From: Vreelandella andesensis
GTDB taxonomy: Bacteria; Pseudomonadota; Gammaproteobacteria; Pseudomonadales; Halomonadaceae
NCBI RefSeq assembly: GCF_003989795.1
Contig: NZ_RZHG01000010.1
Span: forward strand, 62,087 to 126,086
Direction: 5' to 3'
DNA: 64,000 nucleotides
Shown here one piece after another: positions 1-9,821 of the stretch; the first letter of the stretch is position 1, and every line of letters begins with the position of its first letter. Position numbers and translations under genes: made by a program. The notes under the pieces are model-generated. The model did not search any database. It was given only the letters and a program-made list of their open reading frames with translations, and was not told where the DNA came from.

Positions 1-1
1 C

Positions 2-574
<573 letters not shown>

Positions 575-602
575 GCCATGTTATTAACCATTGGCCTAAA
601 AA

Positions 603-1256
603 ATGAGTAAGCAACTGATTTTAGCCCTTTCAAAAGGGCGTATTTTGGACGAAACACTGCCATTATTGGCAGATGCGGGAATTACTCCGGTAGAAGATTT
701 GAGTAAGAGTCGTAAGCTGTTGTTTGATACCAATTTGCCAGACGTGAAGCTGGTTATCATACGGGCAACCGATGTGCCGACTTATGTGCAGTTGGGTGCT
801 GCAGATGTGGGGATTGCCGGTAAGGATGTGCTGCTTGAGCATGGCGCCGAGGGGCTATACGAGCCGCTAGACTTAGATATCGCTCGTTGCAAGCTAATGA
901 CAGCCGGCGTCACAGGCCAGTCGCCTGCCAAAGCACGCCGCCGCGTAGCCACTAAGTTCGTCAATGTGGCAAGGCGTTACTACGCAGAGCAGGGCATTCA
1001 AGCCGAAGTGATTAAACTATATGGGGCGATGGAGCTTGCGCCCCTCATGAATTTGGCCGATGAAATTGTTGATATTGTAGATACTGGCAACACGTTGCGT
1101 GCCAATGGAATGGAACCTCGTGAGCTCATTGCTTATATCAGCACCCGTCTAGTGGTTAATAAAGCGGCCATGACCATGAAACATGACCGAATTAAGCCAT
1201 TGTTAGCCCGTTTGGAAAGTGCGGTTAAAAAGCGCCAGACTCAGCCTATTGAATGA
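603..1256 (+). CDS. hisG: ATP phosphoribosyltransferase, short form
   Basis: First and rate-setting step of histidine synthesis: condenses ATP with PRPP. At 217 residues it is the short HisG form, which lacks the C-terminal regulatory domain and in characterised systems needs the HisZ partner for activity and feedback; no hisZ is in this window. The PRPP-binding segment [13 protein letters not shown] and the early GIAGKDVL segment are visible. It lies between murA and hisD on the same strand. The ATG at 603 has no clear Shine-Dalgarno sequence (the upstream bases are A-rich), so translation may depend on readthrough or coupling from murA. Confidence 0.95.
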   Translation: MSKQLILALSKGRILDETLPLLADAGITPVEDLSKSRKLLFDTNLPDVKLVIIRATDVPTYVQLGAADVGIAGKDVLLEHGAEGLYEPLDLDIARCKLMTAGVTGQSPAKARRRVATKFVNVARRYYAEQGIQAEVIKLYGAMELAPLMNLADEIVDIVDTGNTLRANGMEPRELIAYISTRLVVNKAAMTMKHDRIKPLLARLESAVKKRQTQPIE

Positions 1257-1269
1257 CGCGAGGTTTACC

Positions 1270-2586
1270 ATGAGCGATAAGTTCGCAGCCACCATTGCCC
1301 GTCTCTCGACTGTTGATGGGACATTTCATCAGCATTTAGATGCGCTGCTGGATTGGGAAGGAGTGTCTGATAAGGCAGTGCAGGCTCGTGTTGAAGAGAT
1401 ATTAGCAGACGTTAAGCAGCGAGGTGATAGTGCTGTGGTCGAGGCGACAAATCGCTTTGATCGGCTGTCAGTCGAAAGTATGGAGCAGCTACGTTTAACC
1501 CCGGAGCAGCTGAAAAAGGCCTTTGACGGTCTATCTACTGAGCAACGGGATGCGCTGTCGGCCGCCGCTGAGCGCATAAAGCGTTATCATGAGCGGCAGA
1601 AGCCAAGCTCGTGGCAATACGAAGAGGCTGATGGAACGGTGCTTGGTCAAAAGGTAACGCCCTTGGATCGAGCTGGTATTTATGTACCGGGCGGAAAAGC
1701 GTCTTATCCGTCATCAGTATTGATGAACGCGATCCCGGCGCATGTTGCTGGCGTGCGCGAAATTGTGATGGTGGTGCCGACCCCGGATGGTGTGCTGAAT
1801 GACCTTGTGTTGGCGGCTGCCCATCTTGCGGGCGTCGATTATGTGTTCACGATTGGTGGAGCCCAGGCGGTTGCGGCGCTTGCCTATGGTACTGAGAGTG
1901 TTCCGCGGGTAGATAAAATCGTCGGGCCCGGAAATATCTACGTGGCGACTGCTAAGCGCGCCGTGTTTGGTCAGGTCGGTATTGATATGATTGCAGGTCC
2001 TTCTGAAATCATGGTGGTATCCGATGGTCAAACAGATCCGGATTGGTTGGCAATGGATTTGTTTTCCCAGGCTGAGCACGACGAGGATGCCCAAGCGATT
2101 TTGGTTAGTTGGAACGCTGCCCACTTAGATGACGTAGAGGCTTCAATTGAGCGGTTACTGCCGACACTTGAGCGGGAAAATATTGCACGTGCTTCGCTGC
2201 AGCGTCGTGGAGCGTTAGTTTTATGCCAAGATCAAGCTGAAGCGATAGCGTTGATTAACCGCATTGCGCCCGAACATCTCGAACTTTCTGTCGATACACC
2301 TAGCGGTTGGCTTGAAGATATACGTCACGCTGGAGCTATCTTTATGGGACGGCATACGTCTGAAGCGCTGGGTGACTATTGTGCGGGGCCGAATCACGTG
2401 CTGCCCACGTCTGGAACGGCCCGTTTTTCGTCGCCACTGGGGGTTTATGATTTTCAGAAACGCTCATCCATTATCCACTGCTCACCTGAGGGTGCGTCTG
2501 AACTTGGCAAAATTGCGTCGGTACTTGCTCGCGGCGAATCGCTAACTGCTCATGCGCGTTCAGCTGAATATCGTATTAACAACTAA
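1270..2586 (+). CDS. hisD: Histidinol dehydrogenase
   Basis: Catalyses the last two steps of histidine synthesis, histidinol to histidine with two NAD+, using one zinc per active site. Family blocks seen: [39 protein letters not shown], the zinc/catalytic block [16 protein letters not shown] and [10 protein letters not shown]. The frame is open from 1219, but that start would overlap hisG. I chose ATG 1270 because a GCGAGG-type ribosome site precedes it and the protein (438 residues) then begins where the family begins. Unlike Pseudomonas, no hisC follows; the next gene is algW on the other strand. Confidence 0.95.
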   Translation: MSDKFAATIARLSTVDGTFHQHLDALLDWEGVSDKAVQARVEEILADVKQRGDSAVVEATNRFDRLSVESMEQLRLTPEQLKKAFDGLSTEQRDALSAAAERIKRYHERQKPSSWQYEEADGTVLGQKVTPLDRAGIYVPGGKASYPSSVLMNAIPAHVAGVREIVMVVPTPDGVLNDLVLAAAHLAGVDYVFTIGGAQAVAALAYGTESVPRVDKIVGPGNIYVATAKRAVFGQVGIDMIAGPSEIMVVSDGQTDPDWLAMDLFSQAEHDEDAQAILVSWNAAHLDDVEASIERLLPTLERENIARASLQRRGALVLCQDQAEAIALINRIAPEHLELSVDTPSGWLEDIRHAGAIFMGRHTSEALGDYCAGPNHVLPTSGTARFSSPLGVYDFQKRSSIIHCSPEGASELGKIASVLARGESLTAHARSAEYRINN

Positions 2587-2612
2587 GCATTGTTTGCATA
2601 GGCATCAATAAC

Positions 2613-2642
2613 CATCAGGGCGACTTATGAGTCGCCTTGATG
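2613..2642. terminator. Hairpin between convergent hisD and algW
   Basis: Bases 2613-2625 and 2630-2642 form a 13-pair stem (one G-T pair) with a 4-base loop. It sits at the junction of the two converging genes and contains the algW stop codon (2625-2627). There is no good T-run on either side, so it is only a tentative bidirectional terminator or 3' end stabiliser. Confidence 0.45.
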
Positions 2643-3869
2643 TTCTCCAGAGGTAGCATTGGTTGGCACAGGCCGTTCGCCTACCTTGAGCGTCATATCC
2701 ATACGCTCACCGCTCCGGACAATTGTCAGCGGTAGCTCTGTGCCGGGTGGTATGGAAGCAATCGCACTCATTGTGGCTCGAGCATCCAAGATTACTTGAC
2801 CGTCAATCGACAGTAGGACATCACCGGGCTGAAGACCTGCTTTGGCGGCAGGCCCATCTTTTACGACGCCAGCGACGATCACGCCTTGAGGTGTTCTTAA
2901 TCCGAACGATGCAGCTAGCTCGCGGGAAAGAGCCTGTGCTTCTATGCCTAACCAGCCGCGTATAACGCGACCGCGAGTAACAAGCTCATTCAAAATGCTG
3001 TGGGCAAGGTTGGCTGGAATCGCAAATCCAATCCCTTGTGAGCCTCCTGAGCGTGAAAAAATAGCTGTATTAATGCCCACTAAAGCGCCATCAGGATTAA
3101 CTAATGCACCTCCAGAATTACCCGGGTTTATCGCGGCATCTGTCTGGATAAAGTCTTCATAGGCATTTAAGCCCAAGTGGCTACGTCCCGTCGCGCTGAT
3201 AATACCCATGGTAACTGTTTGCCCAACACCGAAAGGGTTGCCTATAGCGAGTGCTACATCGCCCACGGCTACCTGTTCAGAATCAGCCAGCTCTATCGCT
3301 GGCAAATCATCAAGGGTAATGCGTAAAACGGCAAGGTCGCTCTCCGGATCAGTGCCAATTACCTCTGCAAGGGTTTCTCGCCCGTCTCGAAGTGCCACCT
3401 GTATTTGGTCGGCGCCGTTAATGACATGGTGATTGGTCAATACGTAGCCGTCATGGCTGACAATAACGCCAGAGCCCAAGCTCGACAGCATTCGCTGATG
3501 AGTGGTGGCATCGTCGCCGCTGAAGAACTGTTGAAAAAAAGGATCGGACATTAATGGGTGTTGATCCCGCTCAACAATGCGCGACGAGTAAATGTTAACG
3601 ACAGCTGGTGCCGCTAGATTAACGGCATTGGAGTAGCTGGCAGGCCCCTGATTACGATTGAGCGGTTCTGCATGACGGATTTCTGGCGCTGGTCGACTTG
3701 CTAACGGTTCGCCGCTGGTTGGTACAAGCGAAGAGGGAGATTCGGCGGTTGCGGGAGGCGTTTGCCTAAACGGGTTAGGCAAATACTCTGGGAAGGCAAG
3801 TAGTACCAGGGCAGCAAGAAGTAGTCCGGTGATAATCGGCCATACATAAGGCAGCACAGAGCGGTGCAT
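2625..3869 (-). CDS. algW: Periplasmic membrane-anchored serine protease of the DegS/AlgW family
   Basis: Trypsin-like HtrA-family protease. In relatives it senses misfolded porin tails through its PDZ domain and starts cleavage of the anti-sigma factor RseA/MucA, releasing sigma-E/AlgU. Seen: one N-terminal membrane segment (about residues 9-26), a Pro/Ser-rich linker, then a catalytic triad at His148 (TNHHVI), Asp178 (SDLAVL) and Ser252 (GNSGGA), then a single PDZ domain. One PDZ plus a membrane anchor favours DegS/AlgW over DegP. The frame is open 36 codons further upstream (to 3977), but ATG 3869 has a GAGGA ribosome site eight bases before it and gives a normal length of 414. The position after the his genes matches Pseudomonas algW. 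Confidence 0.92.
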   Translation of the reverse strand: MHRSVLPYVWPIITGLLLAALVLLAFPEYLPNPFRQTPPATAESPSSLVPTSGEPLASRPAPEIRHAEPLNRNQGPASYSNAVNLAAPAVVNIYSSRIVERDQHPLMSDPFFQQFFSGDDATTHQRMLSSLGSGVIVSHDGYVLTNHHVINGADQIQVALRDGRETLAEVIGTDPESDLAVLRITLDDLPAIELADSEQVAVGDVALAIGNPFGVGQTVTMGIISATGRSHLGLNAYEDFIQTDAAINPGNSGGALVNPDGALVGINTAIFSRSGGSQGIGFAIPANLAHSILNELVTRGRVIRGWLGIEAQALSRELAASFGLRTPQGVIVAGVVKDGPAAKAGLQPGDVLLSIDGQVILDARATMSAIASIPPGTELPLTIVRSGERMDMTLKVGERPVPTNATSGEHQGDS

Positions 3870-4007
3870 GCGAAGTTTCCTCAGCGGGTGGTCGTCTAAA
3901 TAGTCGCGAGGTTCGCGATAACGCGAAGCGAGATTTACAATGGTTCTATCGTAACACTTTATTGAGACGTTCCTCACGATAGCCTGTTAATCGATTAAGG
4001 AGTCAGA

Positions 4008-4769
4008 GTGATCCATCGCGACCAGTTAGTAGCCGCTTGTGACCATCAATTGCGCTCATCGCAATTTAAAGATTTTACCGTTAACGGCCTTCAGGTAGAG
4101 GGAGGCGATACGGTAAAGCGGGTGATGTCAGGCGTAACGGCATGTCAGGCGTTATTGGAGGAAGCGGTTGCTTGGCAAGCGGACATGGTATTAGTACATC
4201 ATGGTTATTTCTGGAAAAATGAACCGGTAGCCATTACTGGCATGAAGCAGAGGCGAATTAAAACTCTGCTTAACAACGAAATAAGCTTACTAGCTTATCA
4301 TTTGCCATTAGATGCCCATGCAGAGTTTGGCAATAATGCTGAGCTTGCCAAGCGTCTGGGCTGGAAGGTCGAGGGTTGTATAGATGGTGAGCTTGGCGAG
4401 GGTTTGTTGTGGTCTGGCCGACTGCCTGAGCCGCTAAGCATAGGCGAGCTGGGGGCTCATTTGGGCGCAGTGTTGCACCGAGCGCCTTTAGTGGTCGAGG
4501 CGCCAATAGATGGCCCAATAGAGCGGATAGCGTGGTGTAGCGGCGGTGCTCAGGACATGATCGCAGCGGCTTATAACGCTGGGGCGCAAGTTTTCGTGTC
4601 TGGGGAAATTTCAGAGCGCACTACGCATTTGGCTAGAGAGATGGGTATTCACTATATCGCGGCGGGGCATCATGCAACTGAGCGCTTTGGCGTTCAGGCG
4701 CTGGGTGAATGGTTAGCGAGCGAGTATGGTATCGAACATCGATTCGTCGATATTGATAATCCAGCTTAA
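4008..4769 (+). CDS. Nif3-like dinuclear metal centre protein (YbgI family)
   Basis: YbgI/Nif3 proteins form toroidal hexamers with a two-metal site; their biochemical role is unsettled (GTP cyclohydrolase I type 2 is a frequent but weak annotation). Histidines expected to bind metal are visible in VHHGYFW (N-terminal half) and AGHHATERFG (C-terminal). The length of 253 residues is typical for the short proteobacterial form without the inserted CutA-like domain. The start has an AAGGAG ribosome site seven bases upstream. It is divergent from algW; the spacer carries a 7-bp inverted repeat (3947-3953 / 3976-3982) of unknown meaning. Confidence 0.9.
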   Translation: MIHRDQLVAACDHQLRSSQFKDFTVNGLQVEGGDTVKRVMSGVTACQALLEEAVAWQADMVLVHHGYFWKNEPVAITGMKQRRIKTLLNNEISLLAYHLPLDAHAEFGNNAELAKRLGWKVEGCIDGELGEGLLWSGRLPEPLSIGELGAHLGAVLHRAPLVVEAPIDGPIERIAWCSGGAQDMIAAAYNAGAQVFVSGEISERTTHLAREMGIHYIAAGHHATERFGVQALGEWLASEYGIEHRFVDIDNPA

Positions 4770-4840
4770 TACTGACTTGCGTAAAGCATCCGCATTAATT
4801 TGTCGTGCGGATGCGACAGAGACATTGGTCCTGTTATTTA

Positions 4841-5287
4841 TCAATAACGAGGTGGTTGTGGTGTGGATGCGTCATGTTCTTTCGCACTGCCTTTTAATCC
4901 AAAGTCCTCAGACAGTGTTCCGCTTTTGCCATCAGCATAATCACGCGGGGTGTTAACATCGTCTTCGCTTTCGGTGCTAGGCAAGGGGGCATCCGCGGCG
5001 GGTGTTATGGAGGTTTCCAGTTTCCATTCAGCCGCTTCGCTCTCTATTTGTTGCTCTAGCTGATCAGCTTCTTTTCTAAGAGTAATTAAGTGCTGCTGGA
5101 TGCCAGAGAGGTGGCTTCCCATACCTTTCTTAAGCTCGGCAATTTGATGTTCACGCTCAAGCAATGCTTGCTTTAATGTGGCGTGATCACGCTGATTTTT
5201 GCTGAACAAGCGATAGCACGCCAAGCCGACAGCAAATCCAATAACGAGACCAATAATCGCAAAAGTGAGTGGTGAGCTTGCTTCCAC
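4841..5287 (-). CDS. zapG: Inner-membrane division/envelope protein ZapG (YhcB, DUF1043)
   Basis: YhcB/ZapG is a small inner-membrane protein that interacts with divisome and elongasome proteins. Seen: one N-terminal membrane helix (about residues 8-25, FAIIGLVIGFAVGLACY), then a predicted coiled coil (QALLEREHQIAELKKG onward), then a low-complexity acidic/Pro tail. The frame runs upstream to an ATG at 5353, but that would add an unrelated hydrophobic stretch. GTG 5287 has a GGGAG ribosome site six bases upstream and gives 148 residues, near the family size. It is divergent from zapE, another division gene. Confidence 0.85.
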   Translation of the reverse strand: MEASSPLTFAIIGLVIGFAVGLACYRLFSKNQRDHATLKQALLEREHQIAELKKGMGSHLSGIQQHLITLRKEADQLEQQIESEAAEWKLETSITPAADAPLPSTESEDDVNTPRDYADGKSGTLSEDFGLKGSAKEHDASTPQPPRY

Positions 5288-5507
5288 AGTATTCTCCCTA
5301 GGGGTGATGCACGCCACCAAACGTATGGCGAAATTTAACAAACAGCTTAACAAAGCTCGACCATTATAGGCGTGTATCTGTTGGTTGGGTCAATTCGCTC
5401 ATGCGCTCAGTTACTATGCAGCGTATAATATTTCTCTTTTATCTGAGCAGGCTGCGTTCTGACAGTCTCACAGTTTTGTTCAGGAAGCGCGCTGCTGGAG
5501 CGAGTTA

Positions 5508-6689
5508 ATGTCATCATTATCTGCACGTGAAGACCGTGAGCAGGCGAGCCGATTAACGCCATTTGCACGGTATCAAGAAGACTTAAAGCGTGACGATTTT
5601 CAGTACGATCCTGCTCAAGAACAGGCAGTTAAGCATCTTCAGCATCTTTATGATGAATTGTTGGCTACGCCTGCTAATGCACCAAAAGCCGTTGTTGCGA
5701 GCAAAGGGTTAAAAGCAAAAGTTGCCGGGCTACTGGGTAAAAAGACCAGCGCTGTTGGACCAGCAATGCCTGAAGTAAAGGGACTTTATTTTTGGGGAGG
5801 CGTGGGGCGTGGCAAAACGTATCTGGTCGATACCTTTTACGAGGCTTTGCCGTTCCCCGAAAAGATGCGCACGCACTTTCACCGGTTTATGCAGCGTGTT
5901 CACAACGAGTTGACGCATTACAAGGGTGAAAAGAACCCTCTGACACTGATCGCTGGCAAGTTTGCTGCTGAAGCACGCGTCATCTGCTTTGATGAATTCT
6001 TCGTCAAAGATATTACTGATGCGATGATCTTGGCAAATTTACTAGAGGCGCTGTTTGAGCGCGGTGTGGTGTTAGTTGCAACCTCAAATATAGTGCCTGA
6101 TGACCTTTATAAAGATGGGTTGCAGCGCGCACGATTTGTTCCTGCTATTGAGCTAGTGAATCGTCATTGTGAGGTCGTCAACGTGGATTCCGGCATTGAC
6201 TATCGTTTGCGTGCTTTGGAGCGGGCCGAAATATTTCACGCGCCACTTGATGAAGCGGCAGAGCAAGAACTAAACAGAAGCTTTAGAGAAATAGCGGGTC
6301 ATAAGGGCGAGGAGAGTGCGCCCCTTGAGATCAATCATCGCGTTTTAAAGACACGCCGTCTTCACGACGATGTAGCATGGTTTGAATTCGCTGAATTATG
6401 TGATGGGCCGCGCAGCCAAAATGATTACATCGAGCTCGCCAGGGAATTCCATACGGTTTTGGTATCTAACGTTATCCAGATGAGTGGCAAAACAGATGAC
6501 CAGGCTCGGCGTTTTATTAACATGGTTGATGAGTTTTATGATCGCGGGGTTAAGCTGTTGATGTCGGCGGAAGTACCGGTTGAAGCGCTCTACGGCGATG
6601 GGAAGCTAACATTTGAATTTCAGAGGACGCTGTCGCGTCTGCAAGAAATGCAGTCTAAAGAATATTTAGCGTTACCTCATAAGCCATAA
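5508..6689 (+). CDS. zapE: Cell division ATPase ZapE (AFG1 family)
   Basis: ZapE is a cytosolic P-loop ATPase that associates with the Z-ring under stress and late constriction in E. coli. The Walker A motif GGVGRGKT is at residues 97-104 and the Walker B motif CFDEFFV near residue 160, followed by the AFG1-type sensor region VATSNIVPDDLY. The length of 393 is normal. A perfect TATAAT lies at 5424-5429, 79 bases upstream, but no convincing -35 box accompanies it. It is monocistronic, divergent from zapG and followed by the rplM promoter region. Confidence 0.93.
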   Translation: MSSLSAREDREQASRLTPFARYQEDLKRDDFQYDPAQEQAVKHLQHLYDELLATPANAPKAVVASKGLKAKVAGLLGKKTSAVGPAMPEVKGLYFWGGVGRGKTYLVDTFYEALPFPEKMRTHFHRFMQRVHNELTHYKGEKNPLTLIAGKFAAEARVICFDEFFVKDITDAMILANLLEALFERGVVLVATSNIVPDDLYKDGLQRARFVPAIELVNRHCEVVNVDSGIDYRLRALERAEIFHAPLDEAAEQELNRSFREIAGHKGEESAPLEINHRVLKTRRLHDDVAWFEFAELCDGPRSQNDYIELAREFHTVLVSNVIQMSGKTDDQARRFINMVDEFYDRGVKLLMSAEVPVEALYGDGKLTFEFQRTLSRLQEMQSKEYLALPHKP

Positions 6690-6776
6690 CGCCGAATATG
6701 TAATGGCTGGGTTATGAGCATGGCGTCGGAAATACGGTATTGATAAAACGGTACTAATAAAAAAGATGGTCGGCTC

Positions 6777-6805
6777 TTAACTTGCTGCTGCGCTTACTGT
6801 AGAAT
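6777..6805 (+). promoter_or_regulatory. Likely sigma-70 promoter of rplM-rpsI
   Basis: TTAACT (6777-6782), a 17-base spacer and TAGAAT (6800-6805), followed by a GC-rich discriminator, as is common for ribosomal protein genes. It leaves a leader of roughly 110 bases before rplM. Confidence 0.6.
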
Positions 6806-6922
6806 GCTGCTTCGCTGCATGTTGCTGGGTTTTCTCTGGCAACCAAAAAAAATAGGGATGGTGCTTCACCGCTTGTTTTGCGATGTAAGCTACCCAATAC
6901 ACTTAATCTGGTGATTTTATCC

Positions 6923-7351
6923 ATGAAGACGTTCAGTGCTAAGCCGCAGTCCGTCCAGCGCGACTGGTATGTAGTCGATGCTACGGACAAAACGCTCGGT
7001 CGTCTGTCAACCGAGATTGCTCGCCGCCTGCGTGGCAAGCATAAACCCGAATTTACTCCTCACGTTGATACTGGCGACTATATTGTTGTTATCAACGCTG
7101 AAAAAGTCCATGTAACCGGTAACAAGGCGAAGGCAAAAACCTATTACCGCCACACTGGTTACCCGGGCGGTTTGCGCTCTATGACATTCGACAAAATGCT
7201 TGATCATGCCCCTGAGCGCATTATCGAGTCTGCCGTTAAAGGCATGTTGCCGAAAGGTCCTTTGGGTCGCGCCATGTACTCCAAGTTAAAAGTGTACGCC
7301 GGTGCCGAGCATCCGCATGCTGCCCAACAGCCGCTTGAACTGAACATCTGA
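6923..7351 (+). CDS. rplM: 50S ribosomal protein L13
   Basis: Structural protein of the large ribosomal subunit. With the start at ATG 6923 the protein is 142 residues, the standard L13 length, and begins [20 protein letters not shown] like its family. Other conserved blocks are [17 protein letters not shown] and [15 protein letters not shown]. The frame is open a further 15 codons upstream to 6878, but that extension does not resemble L13. It is followed after 13 bases by rpsI, the near-universal L13-S9 operon. Confidence 0.98.
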   Translation: MKTFSAKPQSVQRDWYVVDATDKTLGRLSTEIARRLRGKHKPEFTPHVDTGDYIVVINAEKVHVTGNKAKAKTYYRHTGYPGGLRSMTFDKMLDHAPERIIESAVKGMLPKGPLGRAMYSKLKVYAGAEHPHAAQQPLELNI

Positions 7352-7364
7352 GGAAATCTTCGCC

Positions 7365-7754
7365 ATGACACAGCAGTATTACGGTACCGGGCGCCGCAAG
7401 ACTTCCACCGCTCGCGTGTTTATGAAGCCGGGCTCTGGCAAAATTACTGTCAATAACCAAGACCTTGACCTGTATTTCGGTCGCGTCACTGGTCGCATGG
7501 TTGTTCGTCAGCCGCTTGAATTGACTGAAACGCTGAATCAATTTGACATTTTTGTAACAGTTGCTGGTGGTGGTGGCTCCTCTCAAGCAGGTGCTATTCG
7601 TCACGGTATTACTCGTGCTCTAATGAACTACAATGAAGATCTACGCCCATCACTGCGTGCCGCTGGTTATGTAACCCGCGATGCCCGTCAGGTCGAGCGT
7701 AAGAAAGTCGGTCTGCGTAAAGCACGTCGTCGTCCGCAGTTCTCCAAGCGTTAA
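7365..7754 (+). CDS. rpsI: 30S ribosomal protein S9
   Basis: Structural protein of the small subunit whose C-terminal tail reaches the P-site tRNA. The 129 residues begin with the family pattern [15 protein letters not shown] and end in the conserved [11 protein letters not shown], including the terminal Lys-Arg that contacts tRNA. A GAGGAA ribosome site precedes the ATG. It is the second and last gene of the rplM operon, followed by a strong terminator. Confidence 0.98.
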   Translation: MTQQYYGTGRRKTSTARVFMKPGSGKITVNNQDLDLYFGRVTGRMVVRQPLELTETLNQFDIFVTVAGGGGSSQAGAIRHGITRALMNYNEDLRPSLRAAGYVTRDARQVERKKVGLRKARRRPQFSKR

Positions 7755-7775
7755 TTTCGAGCTATGCGGCAAAAG

Positions 7776-7805
7776 CGCTCAGGTCAACGGCCTGGGCGTT
7801 TTTTA
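7776..7805 (+). terminator. Rho-independent terminator after rpsI
   Basis: Eight-pair GC-rich stem, 7776-7783 with 7791-7798 (one G-T pair), a 7-base loop and then a run of T. It closes the rplM-rpsI operon. Confidence 0.85.
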
Positions 7806-7860
7806 TTGGAATATCAAAAAATTATAACGCTTATACCACCATGGTCACGGGCGGTAGTTC

Positions 7861-7889
7861 TTGTGCAGAGCGCTTTGTTTTTTTAACAT
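7861..7889 (+). promoter_or_regulatory. Possible promoter of petABC
   Basis: TTGTGC (7861-7866), a 17-base spacer and TAACAT (7884-7889), in the gap between the rpsI terminator and petA. The match to consensus is partial. Confidence 0.35.
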
Positions 7890-7962
7890 AGAACGTATTT
7901 GATATTCGTCGTCGCAAGACGCCTTTGCGGCGGAACGGGTAAGCTGATGGGAGAAACCAGAA

Positions 7963-8562
7963 ATGGCAGATAACGGCGTAAACAAAGGTCGGCGCCGTTT
8001 CCTCGTAGGCGCCACCTCCGTTGTAGGGGCGGTGGGCGCTGTCGGGGTTGCGGTCCCCTTTGTGGCTTCTTGGCAGCCTAGTGCCAAGGCAAAAGCGGCA
8101 GGCGCGCCTGTTCAAGCTGATATATCGAAGCTTGAGCCTGGTCAGCGTATGACTGTCGAGTGGCGTGGTCGTCCGGTGTGGATTATTAATCGTACGCCTG
8201 AAATGATAGAGCGTACTGAGGCTCTGGGTGCCGATAGTTTGTCGGATCCTAATTCGGAAGTGCCTCAGCAACCAGCCTATATTCAAGGTGGTCTACGCTC
8301 TATTAAGCCAGAGATAGGGGTGTTGATTGGGATCTGTACGCACTTGGGCTGTTCGCCATTGTTTCGGCCTGAGCCAAATGCCGAAGGAGTAGGGGTGGAT
8401 AACTGGCCGGGTGGTTTCTTTTGTCCATGCCATGGTTCCCGCTTTGACTTAGCTGGCCGCGTGTACAGTAATGTCCCTGCGCCAACTAACCTTGAAGTGC
8501 CGCCCTACCGTTTCGAAAGCGATGACATCATCGTGGTAGGCGAAGATCAGGAGGCTGTATAA
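7963..8562 (+). CDS. petA: Ubiquinol-cytochrome c reductase, Rieske iron-sulfur subunit
   Basis: Rieske [2Fe-2S] protein of the cytochrome bc1 complex; takes one electron from ubiquinol and passes it to cytochrome c1. Seen: a twin-arginine-type N-terminus (RRR at residues 10-12 before FLVGA) with an uncleaved membrane anchor (about 14-36), then cluster ligands in CTHLGC (Cys125, His127) and CPCHGS (Cys154, His157), with Cys130 and Cys156 placed for the structural disulfide. The length of 199 is normal. A GGGAG ribosome site precedes the ATG. The stop overlaps the petB start (TAATG). Confidence 0.97.
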   Translation: MADNGVNKGRRRFLVGATSVVGAVGAVGVAVPFVASWQPSAKAKAAGAPVQADISKLEPGQRMTVEWRGRPVWIINRTPEMIERTEALGADSLSDPNSEVPQQPAYIQGGLRSIKPEIGVLIGICTHLGCSPLFRPEPNAEGVGVDNWPGGFFCPCHGSRFDLAGRVYSNVPAPTNLEVPPYRFESDDIIVVGEDQEAV

Positions 8563-9821
8563 TGGGTAATCCAGATAAGGCCAAGGCAGAAAGCGGGATC
8601 ATGCGTTGGGTGGATGATCGTTTTCCTGCCACGCAGATGATGCAAGATCATCTGACAAAATACTACGCTCCGAAGAACTTCAACTTCTTTTACCTTTTTG
8701 GTGTTTTGGCATTGTTGATGCTAATTAACCAAATTCTGACCGGTGTGTGGCTCACAATGAGCTATAACCCGTCAGCTGAAGGTGCTTTTGCCTCCGTTGA
8801 GTACATCATGCGCGATGTGGAATGGGGCTGGCTGATTCGTTATATGCATACCACGGGGGCATCTGCCTTCTTTTTGGTGATTTACCTGCATATGTTCCGC
8901 GGCTTGATGTACGGCTCCTATAAAGCCCCGCGCGAGCTGGTGTGGATCTTTGGTATGACCATTTATCTGATGCTTATGGCAGAAGCCTTTATGGGTTACC
9001 TACTGCCATGGGGGCAGATGTCTTACTGGGGTGCTCAGGTAATTATTTCGCTGTTCTCAGCTATTCCTGGTATCGGTCCTGACCTGGCTCAGTGGGTGCG
9101 TGGTGACTTCCTGATCTCTGGTATTACACTGAATCGTTTCTTTGCGCTTCATGTTGTCGCATTGCCCATTGTTATCTTAGCGTTAGTGGTTCTGCACATT
9201 ATTGCGTTACACGAAGTAGGTTCGAATAACCCAGACGGCATCGATATCAAGCAAAAGAAAGATGAGACTGGTAAGCCGCTAGATGGTATCGCTTTCCATC
9301 CTTATTACACTGTGAAAGATCTGGTGGGTATTGCGATTTTCCTGTTCGTTTTCTGTGTGGTGGTCTTTTACTTCCCTGAGGGAGGTGGTTACTTCATTGA
9401 GAAACCGAACTTTGAACCAGCTAACCCATTGGTTACGCCTAACCACATTGCGCCGGTTTGGTACTTCACGCCTTTCTACGCGATTCTGCGAGCCATTACT
9501 TTTTCGTTATTTGGCTTAGATGCTAAGTTCCTTGGGGTCCTCTTCATGGGCGGAGCCATCGCGGTTCTTTTCGTCTTACCGTGGCTGGATCGTAGCCCGG
9601 TGCGTTCGATGCGCTACAAAGGCTGGATGTCCAAAGTGATGTTGCTGCTGTTCTGCATCAGCTTTGTGATCCTTGGTATTTTGGGCGTGCTGCCATCGAC
9701 TGAGGGTCGCACTATTTTAGCGCAAGTATGTACAGTCATTTACTTCGCCTTCTTCGTGCTGATGCCGTTTTATACCAAGCTGGAGAAGACTAAACCCGTT
9801 CCGGAAAGGGTGACTGGCTAA
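8562..9821 (+). CDS. petB: Ubiquinol-cytochrome c reductase, cytochrome b subunit
   Basis: Core membrane subunit of complex III, carrying hemes bL and bH and both quinone sites. The 419-residue sequence has eight or more hydrophobic helices, the heme-ligand histidines in YMHTTGASAFFLVIYLHM and the later helix around FALHVVALPIVILALVVLH, plus the Qo-site sequence DLVGI. It is full-length, not split into b6 and subunit IV. The start overlaps the petA stop and the stop overlaps the petC start, so the three subunits are probably translationally coupled. Confidence 0.97.
   Translation: MGNPDKAKAESGIMRWVDDRFPATQMMQDHLTKYYAPKNFNFFYLFGVLALLMLINQILTGVWLTMSYNPSAEGAFASVEYIMRDVEWGWLIRYMHTTGASAFFLVIYLHMFRGLMYGSYKAPRELVWIFGMTIYLMLMAEAFMGYLLPWGQMSYWGAQVIISLFSAIPGIGPDLAQWVRGDFLISGITLNRFFALHVVALPIVILALVVLHIIALHEVGSNNPDGIDIKQKKDETGKPLDGIAFHPYYTVKDLVGIAIFLFVFCVVVFYFPEGGGYFIEKPNFEPANPLVTPNHIAPVWYFTPFYAILRAITFSLFGLDAKFLGVLFMGGAIAVLFVLPWLDRSPVRSMRYKGWMSKVMLLLFCISFVILGILGVLPSTEGRTILAQVCTVIYFAFFVLMPFYTKLEKTKPVPERVTG

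Noticed and set aside
1714..2124. 136-codon minus-strand frame inside hisD
   Set aside because: Antisense of a conserved enzyme core, His-rich by codon mirroring.
4726..4956. Plus-strand frame overlapping the end of the Nif3-like gene and antisense to zapG
   Set aside because: Occupies the 3' ends of two better-supported genes and has no family signature.
7831..8286. 151-codon minus-strand frame opposite petA
   Set aside because: Mirror of the well-supported Rieske gene; no independent evidence.
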